64,000 nt of DNA. It comes from Myripristis murdjan. Its lineage: Eukaryota > Chordata > Actinopteri > Holocentriformes > Holocentridae. The translations under genes were made by a program, and so were the position numbers. How positions within the stretch are numbered: position 1 is the stretch's first letter; every line of letters begins with the position of its first letter. This document shows positions 55,804 to 64,000 of this stretch, piece after piece. The notes below the pieces were generated by a model that was given only the letters and a program-made list of their open reading frames with translations, was not told where the DNA came from and did no database searches. Where the stretch lies: assembly GCF_902150065.1 (NCBI RefSeq), contig NC_043989.1, forward strand, positions 27,350,667 through 27,414,666. The letters are read 5' to 3'.

Positions 55804-57720
55804 TTAGTCAGATTCCTCTGAGCTGGGGGGTGTGGACAAGACCTCTTCCTCCTCGTCCTCTGATTCCTGACAGACACAAAAGAAATAACACATTGAGATC
55901 ATTAGAGCTCGTGTACAGTATGTCAAAGACAGCAGTAGAGCTGTGTTGAAAAGATCGATCCTCCGATTTTGAATCGATCTTCATCTAAATTCCCATGGAT
56001 CGATCTGTGCGCCGAAAGATCGATCTTTTAATATATATATAAATGCTGTTTTTGTGTGGAATATGAACGTATGTCTAGGGAAAATTACATGGAGGGAAGC
56101 AAATCTGGGTGGCACAACCGCTCCAGTGGTTTCACCTGCACCACCAAGAAAAAACATTACAACACCTGCACCGGCACCGCACGAGTCCAAAACGCAGAGA
56201 AACTCTCCAGGCTACCGCAGCGCTCTGACATAGATTGCGTACAAAGTGAAGAGTTCCCACTCTGTGCTATTTTTACTGGCTAACAGCAGCACACTGGCTT
56301 AGCTTGTCTATTCAGAGAAGAGGTATCACTTCGGCATATTTTTCAAACCATGTTATCACATGCATACTACAGCTCATTCATTGGTAGCTGAATTGTTAGC
56401 TCTGTTTGATAAGTAATTTACATTTATAAAACAAATAATAATTTAACATATTGTTAAATTATTTGACTCACGCTTACTGGTAACCATCTACTCCTGCAAG
56501 ATAATTTATTATGTTCTACAACTCATAAACATACACTAACACAACATACCAAGTCTGGGCAACAAAAGGTGGTCCTAGCCTTTTTTACCAGTCTTACAGC
56601 CATTTTAATTATCAATACCTATATTAATCTGTTGTCAAATGACACAATATAATAATAGTATTAATGTCTTGCATAACTAGACAGGCATGTAACTCAGTAA
56701 CAGCTCAAAATGCTTTTTAATAAAACTAACCAAATCAATATCGGATCGAATCGGATCGGCAATATCAGATCGAATCGAATCGAATCGAATCGGATCGAAT
56801 CGTGATAATCGATTCTGAATCTTGTGAATCGGAATCGAATCGATTCTTGAAATCTGAAACGATACCCAGCACTAGACAGCAGCAACAAAACGTTTTGATG
56901 GTTTGTGTCCGTGGTTCTCAGCTCGTCCAGCCTGAAGGTCCACATTCATCCTTCGTCAGGAAGTGACCGTCTGCACGCAGGGAAACTTTGATAGGAGCAC
57001 CGCCCCACGACACAGAAAAAATACTGTGACTGTAGAAATTTGATTTCCAACTGATGGTATACTTTAAAATGTGTCTTTCCAAAAACTAGTATGCACACAG
57101 ACAAACCTGAATCAGGCTGTTGCCAGGCATTGGAGTTAAATTTAATACTTCTGAAAGGCACATTTTAATGAAATTTAAGACTGACGTTTGGATAGAGTTT
57201 TTTTTTTTTATTCAAATAAGTACTACAGGTTAATATGAAGGTAAGTTCAGATTGAAGGTTTGAGTAGCTAGAGGATTTTCCACACATTTTCTTTTATTTT
57301 GATAGGACATCATAAACTCAAATTAAAAACGATTTAATGACGTCTACTATTTATAAAATTGAATCTAAGACATTTTAAGACTTGAAGGAGTTGCAGACAC
57401 TGTGGAGGAGTAAATCCTGTTGACCACCTGAAAAGACGCATGCAGGTGACCCCATTCAAGTTAAATACTTTACCTTCTTCTTCTTCTTGCTTTTGGACTT
57501 GCTCTTGCGGTCGGAGTCTGAGGAGCTCTCCTCGCTGGTCTCGATGAACTCTCGGCTCTTGAAGCTGTCGTTGCCGCCTCCTCGCTCCCTGTCCTTGTCT
57601 CCGCCGGCAGACTTCCTCTTCTTCTCCTCCTTCTTGCCTCCCTTCTTCTTGCTATCCCTGATGGGTTGGAAGATAAGAGAACAAAGGAGAAAAGTATTTA
57701 GGCCTGTTTATGTCAAGAAA

Positions 57721-57757
<37 letters not shown>

Positions 57758-60700
57758 CCTTACTTCTTGGAAGCGGCAGAAGATCCTCCACCGCTCTCGT
57801 TGTACTCTTTCTTGGCTTTGTCATACTGCTTCTTTGCCTCCCCTGCCTTTGATTCCCACTCCTGAAACAAACAGAGGAAACGTGAGGGAAGAGTGAAACA
57901 CTGAAGACAAAATGGTTGAAGAGGGTCACATTATCAATTTTTTTATTTTATTTAAGCAGAGGTTTGCACAAAGGACACACAACTATCAAAAGTTGAGCAT
58001 CGCCTGGAGTATCATACTGAATAAGTCCTGCAGTCATGTCATCGTCAGCTCAAGGTTCACACTCAAATATAAATCTTTATACAAACTTAGGAAAACAGAT
58101 TAACGTAACCACTTTGCCTTTCATAAAACCAAAAAACTATGAAATATGCAACTTCAGATAAGTATATGCTCCATTCTGATAAATGTACCATTTTGCTGGC
58201 TGCAACAGGCAGGGAAGCAGGAAATGTTAATTCCATGTTTTTCCCACTGTGCCTTTCACTCGTATTTCCCACTTTATCTTATATTCTCCACTGTTGTAGG
58301 ATTTAGCTGTCGTATAACCTACATGATGATTCACGGTCACAGCACTACTGTCTGGCCACACCATTCCTGACCTTTGCAGACCTTATTTTATCTTGCTGAT
58401 CATGTCTGATATCAAGAAATTTAAGCACATCATAGTGCATTATTTATTTTGAGTAAATGGACAGAAGTATAAGCTCAAGGCCAATCTAGAATTTTAATGT
58501 CAAGTATGACTGTGATGCTCGACACAGTCACACATTTGGTTTTGTGACGACACTACAGGAGCACGGGGTGCAACTGATAAACAGCATCACAAACTGTCTC
58601 TCTCACCTCCTTCTCGTCCTTGCCCAGCTGCCTCCACATCTCTCCGGCCTTCTTGGAGATCTCCGTGACGGAGATGCCCGGGTTCTCCGACTTGATGCGC
58701 TCGCGGCTGGAGTTCAGCCACAGCATGTACGCGCTCATCGGCCTCTTGGGGCCGCCAGTGTCCTTCTGCTTCTTCTGCAGCGAGGGAGAGTGACAGGTAA
58801 ACATGGACCCATAAACAGACTCTCTAACTCCAACTATCACATGCAAACACCTTTATGCTTATCCTCAGTCTAAAGGAGATCCATATCCATGACTTGCAAA
58901 TATGTGCTCACTGACTCCTCATTGACTTGATGTAGTTTATGAAAATAAGCAGGTGTTAATGCTGTCAAGTACGGAAAGCAAGTTAAAGAAACACAACAAC
59001 CATGTGATGTCCTGTGTGTTGCATTTGTTTCACTGAGATAATGATAATCATATGTGATAATGTTGTAGAGGCAACTAGCAAGTCTACCAATGATAACCTC
59101 ACTGGCTTAACAGAGCGATTTTGGGGAACATCAAGGAAGTAAATACTAGGGCATGCTACTGTTGAAAATAAACTATTACTACATGCAAGTCATCATCTTT
59201 CCTCTCACCTCTTTACGTGGTTTCCTCTCTTTCCTCTCCTTCACGACTTTGGCTTTCTTGGCCTTTTTCTTCTTCCTGTTGTCCTCCTCACTGTCGTCCC
59301 CACCTTCGCTGCTGTTGCTCTCTGAGGCGTTGCTGTCGTACCTGATGGATGCAAGTGGAGAAACAAGACAGAAAAGAGAAGTTACTTGGCCTGGGAAAAA
59401 AAGGCGACTTTAATGAAGGAGGACAGGAGGAAAGAAAAACAACTGATGGTGAGAGACAGGAGAAGAAAGGGAAAAATGATGGAAAAGGGGGAAGAAACTC
59501 ATGGCAAAAAAAAAAAAAGATATAAAAATTGAGCAAAATTTAAAGAAAAGTCACTCACTCTTCTGCAATGTCATCATCCTCCTCTCCAGGGTTGAAAGAC
59601 TCATCTAAAATGTAAAAGGAAGGAAAAGCTCTGAATCAAACATGTTTATCTCCTGAAGACAACACGCACTGCCCACCTGTCATACTGACAATCCTATTGG
59701 TTGATTGAGGCCGTCACTCACCGCTCTCAGCATCTGATTCGTCGCTGTCGTTGCCCTCCTCCCTGATCTTGCCTTCGGCCTTCATCCTCTCCAGGTAGGC
59801 ATCGTGCTGGTCGTCGTCAGAGTCGCTGTACTCGTCATTGTTACCCTTCATGCCCTGGAAACACACCGCAGTCAAAAACAGCCCGAGCCACGATGCAACA
59901 TCGGACCAGTCTTACTTCAGCTATTAATGAAGCTGAAGAAAGAGTGCACGTTTCTGGGGTGTGTTCCAATAGCTGATGCCCCCGCATGAGTGATGAAAAG
60001 CAAGTTTGTGCCAATTTCTGATTATGATGCAAGCTGCATTTTGTAAAAGCTTCGCTGGCTTCTTAATGGCCACTCCGACGGCATTTATGTGTTCATTTCC
60101 ATCCAGTGCAGCCGAACCTCCACTCCCTTAGGAAACGGTCAAATATTAAACGGAGCTGGTAAGGTTGGCTGAATTTGTAAATAGGACGGCACAATAACAA
60201 ACTGTGATTATTTAGTTGGACGCTGCAATTGGACACATTTTTGTTTAAATATATTTTTCGGCAAACAAATATTTTTTTTTTAATTAAAACAGAGCTATTT
60301 CTGCATAACATCTGTTCTATTTATATGCAATGTTCAATTTAATTTATAGACCAGAAATCCAAGTCATCAGAATAGCAGGTGTTAGGTGTCCAGTTTGAGC
60401 ACCCTCCTTCTGATAAATAATTGCGCCATCACGTAATTTGAAAACTGCAGTTCATTCATACTGTAATGTTTGTGTCACTGTGCCGCCCTACTTGACACCA
60501 AAAATCAAAGTCGTGTTTTTCCCCGCTCTCGCTCTGACATTTCCTTTTCCATCCGTCAATACCGCTGCCTGCCAGAGGACAGCAAGAGACGGCGGACAAG
60601 CCAGGGAGGCTCCGCTTCAACCTCTAACAGGAGGAAATGGAGAACAAGGCCATTTATTCTAATTGACCTCACTTGCTGACCCCGTAACCATGGCGACAGA

Positions 60701-60884
60701 TGACCTTGCTACTAATGAAATGAAGCCAGTTCTTCTCTGTGTTGACAGACTGGGGGCTTGTTTATGTCAACAGACAGCGCTGTGTGTGGGGCGATCACCA
60801 GCACCTATATCAGGAAGTGGTCATGATTACAGTTAACTCACACCAAACCCCCCCCCCCAAGGGCCATTTATTAGTCAGCACGAT

Positions 60885-60922
<38 letters not shown>

Positions 60923-63900
60923 ACACACACACTCAAACACCGAGTTATCAGAGCCACACAATCTCTCACCCCCATGTCACATGATTAGCGGTGAATCACT
61001 CAATGTTTATCAGGTCAAACAACAATCAACCAACATGTCCAATCGAATTCAGGATTACAGCAGGCGCTCCCCACCTACACACACTCTCTCGCACATACAC
61101 ACACTCGCAGAAACACAACATGCAAGCAGTAAGCACTGCAAACCAATAAAATCAAGTGCCCACTCCACACGTGAACGCCCGTTACCATACCCACCTTCTT
61201 CTACAGAGGTACAAGGACAAACAGACAGGAGAAGGGCGACAACCATCAATACACGGGATGGAAATCAGTCTAATCACAAACTGGTGTAATGTCTTTGTTC
61301 ACACAGAGGGTGGAAACAAAGGCCACAGGTGTTACCTCTTTAAATCCTCTGTTCTTGATGTTGAGCTTCTTGGCGTTAACGAAGTCAAACAGTTTGCCGT
61401 ACTCTTCCCTGGGGGAGAGGAGAAAGCCAGGTGTCATTTGAGCCAAGACTCACAACACACAGTCTGAGATTAAACCGAATCAAAGTTTCACATCATTATA
61501 AGTGACCAAAATTATCACAGTTACCAGTATTACTGTAGTTTTGTTTTGTTCAAATGTGCTGAAAATGTTCAGAAAGTACTGATACACAAAATGAAATTAT
61601 TTCAGGTTTTATCCTTGAAAACCACAAATAAAATTTGTGGGACTATGCACTTTTGGTTTGCATGACCATTAAAATAGCACAGCCAATACCTGATGTGAAC
61701 ATATGAAAACAAATGTGCCGTGCCGAGCTGCAACTAATGAATATTTTTGTTATTAATTAATTTAAAAGATTCACATTTGAGAGGCTGAAATCATAGAATT
61801 TGAAAATTTTCTTCTTAAAAATTTCTCAAAATGATAAATGGATTATCAAAATAATTATCAATTCATTTAAATATTGGAAACATATCAATTATTGAACTAA
61901 TCACTGCAGCTCTAGTGCTGTCACTGCATTCCACCATGTTTTCACCGATGCCAAACAAACCCATGTTGCATGCTGTGTCTGCATTTGGGAGATTTCTGGG
62001 ATTTCTTGTGTAACAGACAGAGTGGAAAAAAAAGAACTAATATGGCAATCAACTGCTGACGAAATGGGAATCGTGATGCTGAGTTTGTACTGAAAATTGT
62101 CCACTTGTATTTACAGTGTAGTTTCTGATTCATTACTAAAGCTAGTGATGGCGAGCTAACTTCTCTTCATCAGAATTTGTCTACTGTGTAGTGGATTTAT
62201 GTCTGCAAAACCTGAGAGCCACATGAGAAAGAAGTGAGGAGAGGGATTTGACTCGAGTGGACAGGCTAGTTTCTCACTTTCATTTAGATCCTAGATTTCT
62301 TACAGGTTGTCGTAGGTGGGTGTGTGCCATGCTCACCTCTCGATGCTGCTGAAGGTGTACTGGTTGCCCTGCTTGGTCTCGATCTCGAAGTCAAAGGAGC
62401 GCGTGGTGGTGGTGCCTCGGGCAAAGTTGACACAAGAAATCTCCTCAAAGCGCAAATGCACGGGGGGCTTGTGTACATAGATGAAGCCCCTCTCCAGGGG
62501 GTACAGGAGGCCGGAGGAGGCCTTGTAAGAGCAGGTGATGCACTGAGCCCCAGAGTGGCTGGAGGAACACGAAAAGGGAGAGAGAAATGAGACAGAATGC
62601 TACTGGAGGTGTGGAAAGTGATTCTTTGAGCTCAATAGTAAAATTCTTGTTTGTCTTGCCTCAGAGCTCAAAGGTCAAGGTTAGCTACGAATGTGTATGT
62701 GTGTGTGTGTGTGTGTTGCCTTGGTGTGTACCCCTGGAAATTTCCGGGCACAGTGATCTTGCGGTTGACCAGGGCCTTCATCACCCTGCTGACCATTTCA
62801 TAGAGAGAGCCCGACATATTCTTGCTCAGCTTGCCCTCAAAACGGCGCTCCACATCCTCCCTGTTAGACAAACACATCAAGAAAAACATATTTACCATCT
62901 TAACACTCAACTCTTTGGCCCGCTAAACGGTACACACAAGAGCACCTAACGATACTGATGTTATTCACTCAACAGCAAAATGACTATCCCAGTTTTATAA
63001 AGCAACACGCACGCATGTTGCAACGACATGTTTTTCAAGTAGTGGTGCTAAATGCAAATACTTGTGCAATAAACAACCACAATCAAAGAAAACATCTTAA
63101 CGTGAGAGTTTGAAGAGCCTTTGGACAAAATGATGTGGGCACACAGGCATCTCTCTAACAACTCATTGCTATGGCATGCCAACAGAAACGCCGCGGGCGA
63201 TGTATAAAGGAAAAGGCTGCCAAATTTTGATGACACCCAAAAAATATTGGAGCTGCCAGTCTTCATTCAGTTCTGCATGAACTAATATTACCTGGCTTGT
63301 GTTGACAAGCCAGGTAAAAAGCACTCTCGTACCTACTCAACTTTTTGTCTCTGTGACAGCTGACACTGAGCAAGTATACATTCCTGTTTAAGTAGATGCT
63401 TTTAAAATTGCCCATCCAGGATCACTCATTCCAGACTAGAGGCTCTGCTTCCCCCTTGTGGACAAATTGTTGAACAACAGACAGGATTCAAGGAAGTCAG
63501 TCAACATGTGTGCCACAGGAGCACAGAATTTGCCTTGTTCCCCACTTGTGTTGGCACAGGTTTGCCTTGCGTTATCCATGTACACCCTGTGCACAAACAC
63601 CCAAACCCAAAACCTGAGTGTGTTCGGTTACTCACTCGCTCATGTTGAGGGTGAGGCTGATGTCCTCCTCCTTGGAGAAGAGCAGAATGAGGAAGTGGTA
63701 CCGTGTCTGACCCTGCTTGATGGGAGGATCCAGACTGATCTAAACAGATAGAGAGAGAGACAGGAGAAGGCAAAAGAAGCCAACAGTGTGAGAAAAGGAA
63801 AAAACTAAAATTTAACAGCTCTTGTCAACAGCGTCAAAAATACATTTTTTAAGAAACCCCAGACAGACTGAGCTGCAGACAGAAAAGCCCACTTACCACA

Positions 63901-64000
63901 AAGAACATCTGCCTCTGGTCCTTGTGTGGCAGCAGGAACAGGCGGAGGACAGTAGTGTAGGGAATCTTGTAGTCAAACGTCTTACCGTGGAGGTGAAGGA
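55804..64000 (-). CDS. ssrp1: FACT complex subunit SSRP1, C-terminal part
   Basis: SSRP1 pairs with SPT16 in FACT, the histone chaperone that opens nucleosomes for RNA polymerase II and replication. Twelve exons are visible, right to left: 63897 to beyond 64000, 63636-63739, 62732-62860, 62337-62558, 61336-61408, 59722-59854, 59559-59604, 59209-59341, 58607-58774, 57764-57861, 57474-57657 and 55804-55866. Phases agree throughout. The sequence begins in the middle (PH-like) domain ([19 protein letters not shown]) and continues through [20 protein letters not shown] and [10 protein letters not shown]. An acidic segment ([12 protein letters not shown]), the HMG box ([20 protein letters not shown]), a Lys-rich tail and an acidic end ([11 protein letters not shown]) follow. 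The N-terminal exons lie past the right edge. No break is seen. Confidence 0.97.
55936..56874. mobile_element. hAT-like element in the ssrp1 last intron
   Basis: The ends TAGAGCTGTGTTG and CGATACCCAGCACTA are partial inverted repeats, flanked by a perfect 8-bp duplication GACAGCAG (55928-55935 and 56875-56882). It is 939 bp long. Both flanks carry GATCGAT or ATCGAATCG-type repeats (around 55953-56030 and 56740-56860). I recognise no transposase, so it is probably non-autonomous. Confidence 0.8.
57722..57754. repeat. (GT)n microsatellite in a 106-bp ssrp1 intron
   Basis: The GT run lies nine bases from the donor site of the exon that starts at 57764, inside a very short intron. Confidence 0.95.
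60889..60934. repeat. (CA)n microsatellite
   Basis: This is a CA run with a single interruption, in the long ssrp1 intron 59855-61335. The rest of that intron shows nothing I recognise. Confidence 0.93.
62694..62716. repeat. (GT)n microsatellite in ssrp1 intron
   Basis: A short GT run lies in the 173-bp intron 62559-62731, close to its donor side. Confidence 0.9.

Overview
The window is vertebrate nuclear DNA, almost certainly from a ray-finned (teleost) fish. Genes are split by short GT-AG introns. Dinucleotide repeats are very abundant, and the interspersed repeats are typical of teleosts: hAT and TA-flanked fold-back MITEs, a tRNA-derived SINE, an L1 fragment and a Ty3/Gypsy fossil. No species can be named. 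All identifications come from reading translated exons and from remembered family sequences; no database search was run.

Layout, left to right. (1) 1-3120: non-coding, repeat-bearing flank. (2) ran (minus, ~3120-7255): small GTPase Ran, intact, 216 aa. (3) ndufs8 (minus, 8767-11274): complex I TYKY subunit; the last two exons carry apparent single-base indels. (4) tbc1d10c-like gene (plus, ~13340-22850): a RabGAP of the EPI64/Carabin family with a giant acidic last exon. (5) rad9a (minus, ~22870-28567): 9-1-1 checkpoint clamp subunit, complete, 395 aa, convergent with gene 4. (6) An unrecognised gene of 767 aa (plus, 30590-34233) with a PP1-type RVxF motif. (7) 34234-41085: gene-poor, with a SINE and an old Ty3/Gypsy-like element that itself holds a nested solo LTR. 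(8) p2rx3 (minus, 41092-49872): ATP-gated P2X3 channel, complete, 408 aa; its stop codon lies a few bases from the Gypsy LTR, so its 3' UTR must run through LTR sequence. (9) 49873-55290: repeat-rich intergenic DNA with a hAT MITE nested in a possible piggyBac-like element. (10) ssrp1 (minus, 55804 to beyond the right edge): FACT subunit, C-terminal part, with a hAT element in its last intron.

The gene set resembles human 11q12-q13 (P2RX3 next to SSRP1; RAD9A, TBC1D10C and NDUFS8 near each other), so most of the window looks like a conserved linkage block; RAN lies elsewhere in human. The genes do not form one pathway. The most striking points are the clustered indels in ndufs8 and in the tbc1d10c N-terminal exon, the roughly 800-residue acidic insertion in tbc1d10c, the uncharacterised RVxF protein, the LTR that now serves as the p2rx3 3' end, and several very short introns made largely of dinucleotide repeat.
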